This document shows positions 7,278-21,169 of a stretch of DNA of 49,042 bases, piece after piece. Where the stretch lies: positions 1 to 49,042 of the forward strand of contig NZ_CAJYES010000075.1 of assembly GCF_913773995.1 (NCBI RefSeq), in the 5' to 3' direction. Origin of the DNA: an uncultured Pseudacidovorax sp. (GTDB lineage: Bacteria; Pseudomonadota; Gammaproteobacteria; Burkholderiales; Burkholderiaceae_C). The translations under genes and the position numbers were made by a program. Position 1 is the first letter of the stretch, and each line of letters opens with the position of its first letter. The notes under the pieces were generated by a model. It saw only the letters and a list, made by a program, of their open reading frames with translations. It had not been told where the DNA came from and made no database searches.

Positions 7278-9340
7278 GCGCTCCCGTTCTGCTCAGCGCC
7301 CAGCCCCTGGTGCATCCCATCGGTCTCGAAGACGGCCGGCAGCGTGCCGTCATCGATGCGGTGCTGCCCTGCGTGGACAACGGCCGCTTCGCCGCCAAGT
7401 GCGTCGCCGGCGAGCCCTTCGCGGTCGAGGCGCACTGCTTCGCCGAAGGCCATGACATGCTGCGCGTGATGCTGCACTGGCAGCGCGAGGGCGACACCAC
7501 CTGGACCGAGGTGGAGATGGCGCTCAAGTGGAACGACGAATGGCATGCGCGCTTCGTGCCGCCGGTGCCGGGCCGCTACCGCTACACAGTCGAGGCGTGG
7601 GTCGATGCCTTCGAGTCGTGGCATCACGAACTGGAGCGGCGCGTGGACGCCGCGGACATCCGCATCGCGGCCCGCGTGGGCGCGGCCGAGATCCTGGCCG
7701 CCGCCGGCAGGGCGCGCGAGGCCGGCCAGTCGCAGGACGCCACGCGCCTGCAGGGATGGGCGCATGCGCTGGAGGCCCGCGCGGCCGACGCGAGCGAGGA
7801 TGCCGCCCTGCTCAAGGCCCATGCCCTGGACGAGGGCTTGGCGGCCATCGTTCGCCGCTATCCCGACCGCAGGCATGCCACGGCGCTCAAGCCCGGCTTT
7901 CCCCTGGTGGCGGACCGGGCGCTGGCCCGCTACTCGACCTGGTACGAGCTCTTTCCCCGCTCCGCTTCGCCCGAGCCCGGCCGCCATGGCACCTTCGCCG
8001 ATGTGCAGGCGCTGCTGCCCGGCATCGCGAAGATGGGCTTCGACGTGCTGTACTTCCCGCCCATCCACCCGGTGGGCCGGATGCAGCGCAAGGGCCGCAA
8101 CAACGCGCTGGTGACGGAGGAGGGCGACGTCGGCAGCCCCTGGGCCATCGGCGCGGAGGAGGGCGGCCACGACGCGATCCTGCCTGCCCTTGGGACGCAC
8201 GAGGACTTCCGCGCGCTGGTCAAGACGGCCCGCGGCCATGGGCTGGAGATCGCGCTGGACATCGCCTTCCAGTGCGCCCCCGACCACCCCTGGGTCCAGG
8301 AACATCCGGCCTGGTTCAAGTGGCGCCCCGACGGCACCGTGCAGTACGCCGAGAACCCGCCCAAGAAATACCAGGACATCTATCCCTTCAACTTCGAGAG
8401 CGAGGATTGGCAGGGCATGTGGGTCGCCCTCAAGGGCGTGCTGGACCACTGGATCGCCCAGGGCGTGACCGTGTTCCGCGTGGACAACCCGCACACCAAG
8501 GCCTTCCCCTTCTGGGAGTGGGCAATCACGGAGGTCAAGCGCGAGCACCCGGAGGCCATCTTCCTGGCGGAGGCCTTCACCCGCCCGAAGGTGATGCACC
8601 GGCTGGCCAAGCTGGGCTTCTCTCAGTCGTACACCTACTTCACCTGGCGCAACACCAAGCAGGAGCTGGTGTCGTACTTCACCGAACTCTCGACCCGTCC
8701 GGGGCTGGACTACTTCCGCCCCAACGTATGGCCCAACACGCCCGACATCCTGCATGCGCAGCTGCAGACCGGCTCGGACGCCATGTTCCGCCTGCGGCTG
8801 GTGCTGGCCGCCATGCTGAGCGCGAGCTACGGCATCTACGGGCCGGCCTACGAGCTGAAGGAGCATCTGCCGCGCAACGAAGGCAGCGAGGAATACCTCG
8901 ACTCCGAGAAATACCAGCTTCGCCACTGGGACCTGGGCCGGCCGGACAGCCTGGCACCCTACATCGCGCATCTCAACGCCATCCGCCGCGCGCATCCCGC
9001 GCTGCAGCGCAACGACGGCCTGACCTTCCTGCCCATCGACAACGCCCAGCTCATCGCCTGGGCCAAGCAGTCGCCGGACGGGCAGGACGTGATCGTCACC
9101 GTGGTCAACCTCGACCCGGACCACGCGCAGTGGGGCATGCTGGACTTCGACCCGGTGGCGCTCGGCCTGGGCGTGGAGCCCGGCCAGTGGTTCCAGATGC
9201 ACGACCTGCTGGGCGGCGAGCGCTTCCTGTGGCAGGGCGGGCGGCATTACATCCGCCTCGATCCGGCGGTGAACGTGGCACATGTCATGCAACTGCTGCG
9301 CAAGACGCGCAGCGAGCGCGACTTCGACTACTACCAATAA
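7274..9340 (+). CDS. glgE: Alpha-1,4-glucan:maltose-1-phosphate maltosyltransferase GlgE (GH13_3)
   Basis: The product is 688 aa. GlgE transfers maltose from maltose 1-phosphate to the end of an alpha-1,4-glucan, releasing phosphate. The N-terminal domain (about 1-200) includes the helical insert after [16 protein letters not shown]; the barrel shows [26 protein letters not shown], the GlgE hallmark [27 protein letters not shown] with nucleophile Asp404 and [12 protein letters not shown] with Glu433. The 29-residue gap between Asp and Glu equals that of Streptomyces GlgE (Asp394/Glu423). The ATG overlaps the glgB stop. Its substrate is expected from the maltokinase half of the next gene. Confidence 0.97.
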   Translation: MSAPVLLSAQPLVHPIGLEDGRQRAVIDAVLPCVDNGRFAAKCVAGEPFAVEAHCFAEGHDMLRVMLHWQREGDTTWTEVEMALKWNDEWHARFVPPVPGRYRYTVEAWVDAFESWHHELERRVDAADIRIAARVGAAEILAAAGRAREAGQSQDATRLQGWAHALEARAADASEDAALLKAHALDEGLAAIVRRYPDRRHATALKPGFPLVADRALARYSTWYELFPRSASPEPGRHGTFADVQALLPGIAKMGFDVLYFPPIHPVGRMQRKGRNNALVTEEGDVGSPWAIGAEEGGHDAILPALGTHEDFRALVKTARGHGLEIALDIAFQCAPDHPWVQEHPAWFKWRPDGTVQYAENPPKKYQDIYPFNFESEDWQGMWVALKGVLDHWIAQGVTVFRVDNPHTKAFPFWEWAITEVKREHPEAIFLAEAFTRPKVMHRLAKLGFSQSYTYFTWRNTKQELVSYFTELSTRPGLDYFRPNVWPNTPDILHAQLQTGSDAMFRLRLVLAAMLSASYGIYGPAYELKEHLPRNEGSEEYLDSEKYQLRHWDLGRPDSLAPYIAHLNAIRRAHPALQRNDGLTFLPIDNAQLIAWAKQSPDGQDVIVTVVNLDPDHAQWGMLDFDPVALGLGVEPGQWFQMHDLLGGERFLWQGGRHYIRLDPAVNVAHVMQLLRKTRSERDFDYYQ

Positions 9341-9374
9341 CAGCAACAAGTCACTGAAAGAGGAGGCGCGCCGC

Positions 9375-12724
<3,350 letters not shown>

Positions 12725-12728
<4 letters not shown>

Positions 12729-13639
12729 ACGACTTCAGCATGCAGCTGCTGCCCCTGCGGGCCTTCCTGTACCAGATCGCGGCCTTCCTGCCGCGACTGC
12801 TGTTCGCGGCCCTGGTGTTGGTGGGCGGCTGGCTCATCGCGAAGGTGGTGCGCTTTGCCGTCACCAAGGCGTTGCGGGCCGTCAACTTCCCGGTGCTGAC
12901 CGAACGGGCGGGGCTGGACGGCTTCCTGCGCCAGGGCGGGGTGAAGGTGGACACCACTGGCCTGGTGGGACTGCTGGCCTATTGGGCCGTCATCCTGGCG
13001 GCGCTGATCATCGCCTTCAACAGTTTGGGGCTCACCTACATCACCGACCTGCTCGGACGGGTGATCTGGTTCGTACCCAATGTGTTCGTCGCGCTGCTGG
13101 TGCTGGCCTTCGGCGCCTACTTCGCGCGCTTCGTGGGCGATGCCGTGCGCACCTACGGCCGCAACGTGGGCATGCCCGACGCGACCTTCTTCTCGCGCAT
13201 CGCGCAGTACGCCATCCTCGTGTTCGTGATCCTGATCGCGCTCGACCACCTGCGCATCGGCGGCGACATCGTGCGCGAGAGCTTCCTGGTGATCCTGGCC
13301 GGCTTCGTCTTCGCGCTGGCCCTGGCCTTCGGTCTGGCGGGCAAGGACTGGGCAGCGCGGCACATCCAGCAATGGCTGCCGCCGGAGGGCGACGGCGCGC
13401 CGCGCACCGGCAGTGCCGTGGCTGCCGCCGTGGCGGCCTCGTCGCCGGCGGCCCAGGCGGCTGCGGCCGATGCCGCCGCCGCCACCACGGTGCTCGACCC
13501 GCTGCCCGAAGTGCAGACCACCCCAACGCCGGCCGCGCCACAGGTGGATGGCGAGACGCTGCCGCGTCCCGCCTCGGCCCGCGGCGCGGACGATCCGCTG
13601 ATCCCGCGCCGACCGGTCGATCCGCCGCCCCCTCTTTGA
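12725..13639 (+). CDS. Multi-pass membrane protein with conserved TM-helix (MscS/CmpX-like) repeats
   Basis: The product is 304 aa. Five hydrophobic helices are visible at about 22-42, 80-100, 114-134, 158-176 and 185-205. The pattern [12 protein letters not shown]...TEKAL-like helix followed by [19 protein letters not shown] and the FGLAGKDWA segment resembles the PF05552 TM-helix repeats of CmpX-type proteins related to small mechanosensitive channels. The canonical MscS beta domain is not seen; after residue 220 the chain is an Ala/Pro-rich, probably disordered tail. It overlaps treS by four bases (ATGA), so it is co-translated with trehalose/glucan enzymes, which fits a role in osmotic response. 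Ion conduction is inference only. Confidence 0.75.
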
Positions 13640-13661
13640 CATGGAAAGCTGAAAGCGAACG

Positions 13662-15572
13662 ATGAGACGTGAGCACAAGATGCCCTTCGGCGCCACGGTG
13701 CTGGAGGGCGGAGGCGTTCGTTTTCGCCTGTGGGCGCCGGGCGTGGCCGAGGTGGTTCTGGAGCGGCGCGCACGCGGAGCTGCCTGGGCCACCCACCCCA
13801 TGAAGGCGATCGGCAGCGAGGGCTGGTTCGGCTGCGATGTGCCCATGGCCGCGGCCGGCGACGACTACCGCTTCGTGTTGCCCGACGGCCTGAAGGTGCC
13901 CGACCCGGCGTCGCGCCACAACCCCGACGACGTCCATGGCCCGAGCCGCGTGGTGGCCCCTGCCGCCTACGAATGGCACGACGACGACTGGCAGGGCCGG
14001 CCCTGGCGCGAGGCGGTGGTCTACGAGCTGCACATCGGCAGTTTTACGCCCGAAGGCACCTTCGACGCCGCCCGCAAGAAGCTGCCCGAGCTGGCCGCGC
14101 TGGGCGTGACGGCCATCGAGATGATGCCGGTGGCCGACTTTCCCGGCACCCGCGGCTGGGGCTACGACGGCGTGTTGCAGTTCGCGCCCGAGGCCTCGTA
14201 CGGCCGGCCCGAGGCGCTCAAGGCCTTCGTCGATGCAGCCCATGGCCTCGGCCTCATGGTGCTGCTAGACGTGGTCTACAACCACTTCGGCCCCGAAGGC
14301 AACTACCTGCATGCCTACTGCCCGCAGTTCTTCAACCCGGCGCACCAGACGCCCTGGGGCGCCGCCATCAACTACGACGGCGACCATGCGCGGCCGGTGC
14401 GCGACTTCTTCGTGCACAACGCGCTGTACTGGATCGAGGAGTTCCGCTTCGACGGCCTGCGCATGGATGCGGTGCATGCCATCCGCGACGACTCCGATCT
14501 GCACATCGTGCGCGAGATCACCGAGGCCCTGCACAAGGGGCCGGGCCGCGAGCGCGCGGTGCATGTGGTGCTGGAGAACGAACACAACCATGTGCACCTG
14601 CTCACCCGCGATGCCGAGGGCCGTCCTCGCGACGCCACGGCGCAGTGGAACGACGACTTCCACCACGCGGCCCATGTGCAGGCCACCGGCGAGATCGACG
14701 GCTACTACCTCGACTACGCCAGCGAACCCAAGGCGCTGGTCGGCCGATCGCTGGCGGGCGGCTTCATCTACACCGGCCAGCCTTCGGTGATGCGCGACGG
14801 CGATCCGCGCGGCGAGCCGGCCGATTCGCTGCCGCCCACGGCCTTCGTGTCCTTCCTGCAGAACCACGACCAGATCGGCAACCGCGCCTTCGGCGAGCGC
14901 ATCGAGGCGCTGGCGCCAGCCCACCGGCTGCGGGCCCTGCGCGCGGCGCTGCTGCTGTCGCCGCATGTGCCGCTGATGTTCATGGGCGAGGAATGGGCGG
15001 CCAGCGCGCCCTTCCTGTACTTCTGCGACTTCGGCCCTGAACTGGCCCAGGCCGTGACCGACGGCCGCCGCCGTGAGTTCGGCCGGTTCGAAGGATTCAC
15101 CAGTGCCGAGGCGCGGGCGCGCATCCCCGACCCCAATGCCGAGAGCACCTTCACGGCCAGCCGCCTCGACTGGGCCGAGCGCGATCAGCCCGGCCACCGC
15201 GAGCGCGTGCACGAGGTGCGCACGCTGCTGGCCGTGCGCAAGCGCCGCGTGGTGCCGCATCTGCCGGCCAAGGCCGGCAGCGGCCGCTGGCAACTGGCCG
15301 GCGACCTGCTCTTCCTGCAGTGGGAGATGGTTCCCTCGCAGCCGGACGGTCTGTGCTGGCTGCAGATGGTGATCAACCTGGGCGACACCGAGCAACTGGG
15401 CGCCGCCCCCACCGGCCGTGTGTTCCACAGCTGGGGCTGCCATCTGGCACCGGGGCCCAGCCCGCGCCTGCCATTGCTGGCACTGTCGCCAGGCGGCGGC
15501 TGTGCGGCCCTGCTGCAGCTGCCTTCCTTCGACGACGACGACGACGCTATTTCCGTGTTCGAAGCGCCTTGA
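13662..15572 (+). CDS. treZ: Malto-oligosyltrehalose trehalohydrolase TreZ (GH13_10)
   Basis: The product is 636 aa and releases trehalose from the maltooligosyl-trehalose ends made by TreY. The N-terminal CBM48-like domain begins MPFGATVLEGGGVRFRLWAP; the barrel has VVYELHIGSFTPEGTF, DVVYNHFGPEGNY, FDGLRMDAVHAI with nucleophile Asp269, VLENEHN with Glu305 and QNHDQIGN with Asp403. HVPLMFMGEEWA is also typical. The start at 13662 gives MRREHKMPFG; an internal ATG at 13680 is possible and neither has a strong Shine-Dalgarno. The C-terminus has a run of five Asp before the end. It sits 22 bp after the membrane protein gene and 92 bp before malQ/treY. Confidence 0.95.
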   Translation: MRREHKMPFGATVLEGGGVRFRLWAPGVAEVVLERRARGAAWATHPMKAIGSEGWFGCDVPMAAAGDDYRFVLPDGLKVPDPASRHNPDDVHGPSRVVAPAAYEWHDDDWQGRPWREAVVYELHIGSFTPEGTFDAARKKLPELAALGVTAIEMMPVADFPGTRGWGYDGVLQFAPEASYGRPEALKAFVDAAHGLGLMVLLDVVYNHFGPEGNYLHAYCPQFFNPAHQTPWGAAINYDGDHARPVRDFFVHNALYWIEEFRFDGLRMDAVHAIRDDSDLHIVREITEALHKGPGRERAVHVVLENEHNHVHLLTRDAEGRPRDATAQWNDDFHHAAHVQATGEIDGYYLDYASEPKALVGRSLAGGFIYTGQPSVMRDGDPRGEPADSLPPTAFVSFLQNHDQIGNRAFGERIEALAPAHRLRALRAALLLSPHVPLMFMGEEWAASAPFLYFCDFGPELAQAVTDGRRREFGRFEGFTSAEARARIPDPNAESTFTASRLDWAERDQPGHRERVHEVRTLLAVRKRRVVPHLPAKAGSGRWQLAGDLLFLQWEMVPSQPDGLCWLQMVINLGDTEQLGAAPTGRVFHSWGCHLAPGPSPRLPLLALSPGGGCAALLQLPSFDDDDDAISVFEAP

Positions 15573-15664
15573 GAAGATGTGAACGATCCGCCAAGCCCGC
15601 CCGGCCAGGACGGATCATTCGCACCCTCTGACCCTCTCACCGTTCCTTCTGCGACTGCACTTCC

Positions 15665-18600
15665 ATGCTCGACGCCCTTTATCGCGCCTGCGCCCGCTGC
15701 GGCCTTGCTCCCCGCTATCACGACGTCTGGGGCCGCGAGGTGACCGTCGAGCCGCAGCACCTGGCCAGCCTGCTGCATGAGCTGGGGCTGGGCCGCCACG
15801 GTCCGCACGACGAGGCCGCCTGGCAGGCGGAGATCGACGAGCTGGACGCCGCCGAATGGCGCAGGCCCCTGCCGCCGGTGGTGCTGGCGCAGGCCGATTC
15901 GCTGCGGGTGCCGCTCACGCTGCGCTGGCCCGAAGGCGAGATCCCGCCGCCCTGGACGCTCCAGCTGGAGCAGGGCGGCGCGCACGAGGGCGTGATCGAC
16001 TTCGGGCAGGGCGAGAGCGGGCGCCGCCACGTCGACGGGCGCACCGTCATTGAGCGCCCGGCAGTGCTGGATCTGCCCGAAGCGCTGCCCATGGGCTATC
16101 ACCGGCTGCGCGTGGGCACGGCCGAGGTCCTGGTCATCGCCGCGCCCGCTTGCTGCCAGCCGCCTCCGGGCGATGCCGAGGGCGTGCGTCATTGGGGCGT
16201 GGCTGCGCAGCTCTATGGCCTGCGCTCGGACACCCAATGGGGCATGGGCGACTTCGCCGACCTCGGCCGGCTGGTCGAGCAGGCGGCCGGGCTGGGCGCC
16301 CAGGCGGTGGGTCTCAATCCGCTGCATGCGCTGTTCCTGGACGATCCGGCGCAGTGCAGCCCGTACAGCCCGTCGTCGCGGCTGTTCCTCAATCCGCTCT
16401 ACATCGCCATCGAGGCGCTGCCCGAATACGCCGACTGCCTGGAGGCGCGCCGCCTGGTGGAGTCGGAGCCCTTCCAGGCGCGGCTCAGCCACCTGCGTGC
16501 GCAGTCGCTGGTCGACCATGAAGGCGTGGCCGCCGCCAAGCTCGAAGTGCTGGCGCTGCTGCATGCGCATGTGCAGGCCCGTCGCAACACGCCGGAGCCC
16601 GGCCTGGTCGCCCGGCAGCGCGAGGAGGCCTTCCGCGCGTTCTGCCGGGAGCGAGGCGAGGCCCTGCAGCGCCACGCCACCTTCGAGGCCCTGCGCCGCC
16701 ATCTGCGTGCCCGCGACCCCGACTGCTGGGGACCGCCCTGCTGGCCCGCGGCCTACCGCGATGCTGGCTCGGCCGAAGTCAGGGCCTTCGCCCAGCAGCA
16801 TGCGACGCAGGTCGAGTTCCAGGCCTGGCTGCAGTGGCTGGCCGCCAGCCAGCTCGATGCCGCCGCACGCCAGTGCCAGAGCCGCGGCATGGCCCTCGGC
16901 CTGTACCTGGACCTGGCCGTGTCGGTGGACCGCCATGGCGCGGACGCGTGGGCCGGCGGCGACGTGTTCGCACCCGGCGCCAGCGTCGGCGCACCGCCCG
17001 ACGCCCTCAACCAGCTGGGCCAGGACTGGGGCCTGCCGCCCATGCGGCCCGCCGCCCTGCGCGCCAGCGGCTACGGCCTGTTCATCGAGGCGCTGCGTGC
17101 CAGCATGCGCAACGCCGGCGCGGTGCGCATCGACCATGTGATGGGGCTGACGCGGCTGTTCTGGATCCCGCCCGGCGAGAAGGCCGCGAGCGGCGCCTAC
17201 GTCGCCTATCCGGCCGAGGAGATGATGGCCATCGTCGCCCTCGAAAGCCGGCGCCAGCGCTGCGTCGTCATCGGCGAGGACCTGGGCACCGTCACCGACG
17301 AGACGCGCGCCCTGATGCAGCGCTATGGCCTGCTGTCGTACCGGCTGATGGTGTTCGAGCGCGAAGGCGCGGCCTTCAAGCGGCCGGCGGCCTATCCGGC
17401 CCAGGCCCTGGCGGCGGTGAGCACGCACGACCTGGCGACGCTCGAAGGCTGGTGGTCGGGCGACGACCTGCGCGAGCGCATCCGGCTGCAGCTCTATCCC
17501 AGCGACGAGATGGCGCGCCAGCAGCTGGCCGAACGTGCCGCCGACCGCGTTCAGCTGGCCTTTGCGCTGGAGGACGCCGGCCGGCTGGATGCCGAGGCCG
17601 GCGCGCGCCTGTTGGGCAGCGGCGACTTCGGCACCGAGGCGGCAGCGGCCGTGCATGGCTGGCTGGCCCAGGCGCCTTCTCGGCTCCTGATGGTGCAGGC
17701 CGAGGACCTGCTCGGAGAGCGTGGCCAGGCCAACCTGCCGGGCACGGTGAATGAGCATCCCAACTGGCGCCGGCGCCTGGCGTTGCCGGTGGAGCAGTGG
17801 GCGCAGGCGCCGCGTGTGGCGGCCATCGCTGCCGCCGTCGCGGCCGAGCGTCCCGCGGTGGGTGGCGCGGCGGCGGCGGAAGGCCCGGTGCGGCATCCGC
17901 TGCGCCTGCCGCGGGCCACCTACCGGCTGCAGTTCCATGCCGGCTTCACCTTCGACGATGCCATCGCCATCCTGCCCTACCTGCAGCGACTGGGCATCAG
18001 CCATGTCTACTGTTCGCCGCTGCAGCGGGCGCGGCCGGGCAGCACGCATGGCTACGACGTGGTGGCGCATGACCAGATCAATCCCGAGCTGGGCGGCGAG
18101 GCCGGCTTCATGCGCTTCTGCGCCGCGCTGCAGCGCCATGGCATGGGCCAGATCCTCGACCTCGTGCCCAACCACATGGGCGTGCTCGGTGGGGACAACC
18201 CCTGGTGGGAGGACGTGCTGGAGAACGGTCCCGCCTCGCTCTACGCCAACCATTTCGACATCGAGTGGCAGCCCGCCGATCCAGAGCTGGCGGGCAAGGT
18301 GCTGCTGGCGGTGCTGGGCGGCGCCTATGGCCAGGTGCTGGACGACGGAGAGCTCAAGCTGGCGCTGGACGCGGCCACCGGCCGGCTGTCCATCCACTAC
18401 CACGACCACTGCTGGCCGGTCGCGCCCGAGAGCTATGCGCCCGTGCTGCGTTCGGCCGAGCCGTTGATGGCCGGTACTGAGGACTCCGCGGCGCTCGCTG
18501 GCGTGGCGCAGGCCTTCGCATCGCTGCCCACCGGCGCCGACGAGGCCGCGCGGCGCGCCCGCGACAAGACCGCCGCCCAGGCCCGCCTGGCCGCGCTGCT

Positions 18601-20764
18601 CGGTGAATCCACCGCCTTCGGCAGCGTCCTGCAGTCGGCCGTGACGCGCTGGAACCATCCGCGCCACCGCGAGGCGCTGCATCAGCTGCTGGAGGCGCAG
18701 CACTATCGGCTGGCCTTCTGGCGTGTGGCCTCGGACGAGATCAACTACCGACGCTTCTTCGACGTCAATGAGCTCGCCGCGCTGCGCATGGAGCGGCCGG
18801 AGGTCTTCGAGGCCACGCATGCCCTGCCGCTGGACCTGGTGGCGCGCGGGCTGGTCGACGGCCTGCGCATCGACCACCCCGACGGCCTGCACGATCCTGC
18901 GGTGTACTTCGACCGCCTGCAGCAGGGCTTCGCGCGGCGCACCGGCCGCCGCCTCGCGGCCGACGACGGCAGCGGCCGGCCCGAGCGGCCCCTGTACGTC
19001 GTCGCAGAAAAGATCGCCGCCGGCCACGAGGAGGTGCCCGAGGCCTGGGCCATCCATGGCACCACCGGCTACCGGTTCGCCAATGTGGCGGCCGGTGTGC
19101 TGGTGGACACCGAAGCCGAGGCCGCCTTCGAGCGCATCTGGCGCGGCTTCACCGGCGAGCTGGCGCCGTTCCACGAGGTCGAGTACCAGGGCAAGCGCGC
19201 CGTGACGCGCAATGCGCTGGCCTCCGACCTGACCATGATCGCCGCCGCGGCACTGCGCATTGCCCGCGCCGACCGGCGCACCCGCGACTACACCCTCAAC
19301 AACCTGCGGCGCGCCCTGGCGGAAGTGGCCACCTGCATGCGCGTCTACCGCAGCTATGTCACCGCGCGCGGCCTCTCCGACCAGGACCGGCACTACATCG
19401 ACGATGCCATCGAGGCCGCGCGCGAGCGTGGCGAACTGGCCGACGACAGCATCTACGACTTCGTGGGCCAGGCCCTGCGCGGCGAGTTGCATGCCGGCAA
19501 TCCTGTGCTGCATCCGCAGGTGCTGGCCCTGGCGGCGCGCTTCCAGCAGTTCAGCGCGCCGGTGGCGGCCAAGGGCGTGGAGGACACGGCCTTCTACCGC
19601 TGGTACCCGCTGGCCTCGCTCAACGAGGTGGGCGGCGATCCGGCCACCTTCGGCTTCACGCTGGAGGAGTTCCACGAAGCCAGCGCCGACCGGGCCCGCC
19701 GCTGGCCGCACACGCTGCTGGCCAGCTCCACCCACGACAACAAGCGCGCCGAGGACGTGCGCATGCGGCTGCATGCCCTGTCGGAGCTGCCGGCCCTGTG
19801 GCGCCTGGCCCTGCGCAGGTGGCATGCGCTGACCGAGCCCGAGGCGCAGGTGGCCATGCTCGAACATGGCGTGTCGCCCTCGCGCGCCGACGAGTACCTG
19901 CTGTACCAGACCATGCTTGGCATCTGGCCGGCGGCCGGCGCTGACCAGCAGGCCCGCGAGGACCTGGCCGAGCGCCTGGTGCGCTACATGCACAAGGCTG
20001 CCCGTGAAGGCAAGCGCCACACCAGTTGGGTCACGCCCGACGAGGAATACGAGGGCGCCCTCGAGATGTTCGTGCGCGGCGTGGTCGACAGCGAAGAGTT
20101 CCGCGCCGACTTCGAGCCGCTGGTCGCACGGCTGGCCTGGTGGGGCGGCCTGAATTCGCTCGTGTTCACGGCGCTCAAGTTCTGCTCGGCCGGCGTGCCG
20201 GACACCTACCAGGGCACCGAGTGCCTGGACTTCAGCCTGGTCGACCCCGACAACCGCCGCCCGGTGGACTACGAAGCGCGCAGCGAGTTGCTGGCTGGCC
20301 TGGAGGCGCTGGCCGCACGGCCCGAGCGCATGCCCGAGGCGCTGGCGGAACGCATGACGCCCGCACGCCTGGGCGAGGCCAAGCTGTGGACGGTCTGGCG
20401 CCTGCTGCAGATGCGCCGCGAGCAGGCGGCGTTGATGCGCGACGGCGACCATCGGCCGCTGATGGCCAGCGGCGATGCCGACGACGCCGTCATCGCATTC
20501 ACCCGACAGGCGGGCCAGGATGCGATGGTCTTCGTGGCCGGCCGCTTCTTCGCCAGCCAGGACGCGGACCGCCGCGATGCGCCACCGCCTGCCGGCTGGG
20601 ACGCGCACCCGTGGGCGGGCACCCGCCTCACGCTGCCGCGCTGCGACGGCGGATGGCGCGACGTGCTCAGCGGCCGCCATGTCGAAGGCGGCGAGGTCGC
20701 CGTCGACACCCTGCTGCAGACGCTGCCCTGCGCCGTGCTGGTGCCCGCGGAACACGCCGTGTAG
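15665..20764 (+). CDS. treY: 4-alpha-glucanotransferase-maltooligosyltrehalose synthase fusion (MalQ-TreY)
   Basis: The product is 1699 aa. Residues 1 to ~735 form a complete GH77 amylomaltase (MalQ): ALFLDDPAQCSPYSPSSRLF, GLYLDLAVSVDRHGADAW, VRIDHVMGLTRLFWIP with nucleophile Asp490, VIGEDLGTV with Glu538 and STHDLATLEGWW with Asp589. From R743 onward a complete GH13_26 TreY follows: PRATYRLQFHAGFTFDDA, LDLVPNHMGV, GLRIDHPDGLHD with Asp1070, VVAEKIAAGHE with Glu1115 and SSTHDNKRAEDVR with Asp1358. MalQ rearranges maltodextrins, and TreY converts the reducing end of maltodextrin into a trehalose unit for TreZ to release. Both catalytic sets are intact and no frameshift or internal stop separates them, so the fusion looks functional. 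The linker (about 700-742) is Ala-rich. The start ATG lacks a clear Shine-Dalgarno. Confidence 0.94.
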   Translation: MLDALYRACARCGLAPRYHDVWGREVTVEPQHLASLLHELGLGRHGPHDEAAWQAEIDELDAAEWRRPLPPVVLAQADSLRVPLTLRWPEGEIPPPWTLQLEQGGAHEGVIDFGQGESGRRHVDGRTVIERPAVLDLPEALPMGYHRLRVGTAEVLVIAAPACCQPPPGDAEGVRHWGVAAQLYGLRSDTQWGMGDFADLGRLVEQAAGLGAQAVGLNPLHALFLDDPAQCSPYSPSSRLFLNPLYIAIEALPEYADCLEARRLVESEPFQARLSHLRAQSLVDHEGVAAAKLEVLALLHAHVQARRNTPEPGLVARQREEAFRAFCRERGEALQRHATFEALRRHLRARDPDCWGPPCWPAAYRDAGSAEVRAFAQQHATQVEFQAWLQWLAASQLDAAARQCQSRGMALGLYLDLAVSVDRHGADAWAGGDVFAPGASVGAPPDALNQLGQDWGLPPMRPAALRASGYGLFIEALRASMRNAGAVRIDHVMGLTRLFWIPPGEKAASGAYVAYPAEEMMAIVALESRRQRCVVIGEDLGTVTDETRALMQRYGLLSYRLMVFEREGAAFKRPAAYPAQALAAVSTHDLATLEGWWSGDDLRERIRLQLYPSDEMARQQLAERAADRVQLAFALEDAGRLDAEAGARLLGSGDFGTEAAAAVHGWLAQAPSRLLMVQAEDLLGERGQANLPGTVNEHPNWRRRLALPVEQWAQAPRVAAIAAAVAAERPAVGGAAAAEGPVRHPLRLPRATYRLQFHAGFTFDDAIAILPYLQRLGISHVYCSPLQRARPGSTHGYDVVAHDQINPELGGEAGFMRFCAALQRHGMGQILDLVPNHMGVLGGDNPWWEDVLENGPASLYANHFDIEWQPADPELAGKVLLAVLGGAYGQVLDDGELKLALDAATGRLSIHYHDHCWPVAPESYAPVLRSAEPLMAGTEDSAALAGVAQAFASLPTGADEAARRARDKTAAQARLAALLGESTAFGSVLQSAVTRWNHPRHREALHQLLEAQHYRLAFWRVASDEINYRRFFDVNELAALRMERPEVFEATHALPLDLVARGLVDGLRIDHPDGLHDPAVYFDRLQQGFARRTGRRLAADDGSGRPERPLYVVAEKIAAGHEEVPEAWAIHGTTGYRFANVAAGVLVDTEAEAAFERIWRGFTGELAPFHEVEYQGKRAVTRNALASDLTMIAAAALRIARADRRTRDYTLNNLRRALAEVATCMRVYRSYVTARGLSDQDRHYIDDAIEAARERGELADDSIYDFVGQALRGELHAGNPVLHPQVLALAARFQQFSAPVAAKGVEDTAFYRWYPLASLNEVGGDPATFGFTLEEFHEASADRARRWPHTLLASSTHDNKRAEDVRMRLHALSELPALWRLALRRWHALTEPEAQVAMLEHGVSPSRADEYLLYQTMLGIWPAAGADQQAREDLAERLVRYMHKAAREGKRHTSWVTPDEEYEGALEMFVRGVVDSEEFRADFEPLVARLAWWGGLNSLVFTALKFCSAGVPDTYQGTECLDFSLVDPDNRRPVDYEARSELLAGLEALAARPERMPEALAERMTPARLGEAKLWTVWRLLQMRREQAALMRDGDHRPLMASGDADDAVIAFTRQAGQDAMVFVAGRFFASQDADRRDAPPPAGWDAHPWAGTRLTLPRCDGGWRDVLSGRHVEGGEVAVDTLLQTLPCAVLVPAEHAV

Positions 20765-20859
20765 GCCCTGTCCTGCGCGGGTGCCCGCCTGCGCCTGCTG
20801 CGTTTGGTCACATGGCGCCGTCATCATGGATGTCTACCCAAGGTCCGACGGAGACAGCC

Positions 20860-21099
20860 ATGACCACTCTGCAAAGTGCCGTGTTCCCCGGCAGCGTGCT
20901 GCAGCACCCCGAGCGCATCCACCTCGACTGCCGAGAGGACGTGAGCTACTGGATGGGCGAGTTCGGCGTCACCGAGTCGCTGCTGCGCCTGGCGGTGGAG
21001 CGCGTGGGCGATTCGCCCGGTGCCGTGCGCCGGCTGATGCGCGATGGCTGGGGTGCCCGTCCGCCCGCGGCCGCACCGTGGCCGACGCTCACTGCCTGA
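20860..21099 (+). CDS. DUF3606 domain protein
   Basis: The product is 79 aa. RIHLDCREDVSYWMGEFGVTESLLRLAVE followed by VGDSPGAVRRLM is the DUF3606 signature (a short helical domain of unknown function, often near stress genes). ACGGAGAC upstream of the ATG supports this start; an in-frame ATG at 20830 would add ten residues. It follows the glucan/trehalose operon by 95 bp and precedes the DUF3182 gene by 70 bp. Confidence 0.8.
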   Translation: MTTLQSAVFPGSVLQHPERIHLDCREDVSYWMGEFGVTESLLRLAVERVGDSPGAVRRLMRDGWGARPPAAAPWPTLTA

Positions 21100-21169
21100 A
21101 AGCACCTACGCGGCCGGCCGGCCGCCTTCGCAGCATCGGTCCATTGCCACCGGACACTGGAGAGCACCG

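Noticed and set aside
7274-9340. glgE annotated as a general alpha-amylase
   Set aside because: The [11 protein letters not shown] block, the 29-residue Asp-Glu spacing and the neighbouring maltokinase identify GlgE.
15185-20827. 1880-codon open frame on the minus strand opposite malQ/treY
   Set aside because: It is the codon-bias shadow of a long high-GC gene. The plus strand encodes two complete enzyme families with all catalytic residues, whereas the minus frame has no recognisable domain and an Arg/Gly/Ala/His-heavy composition.
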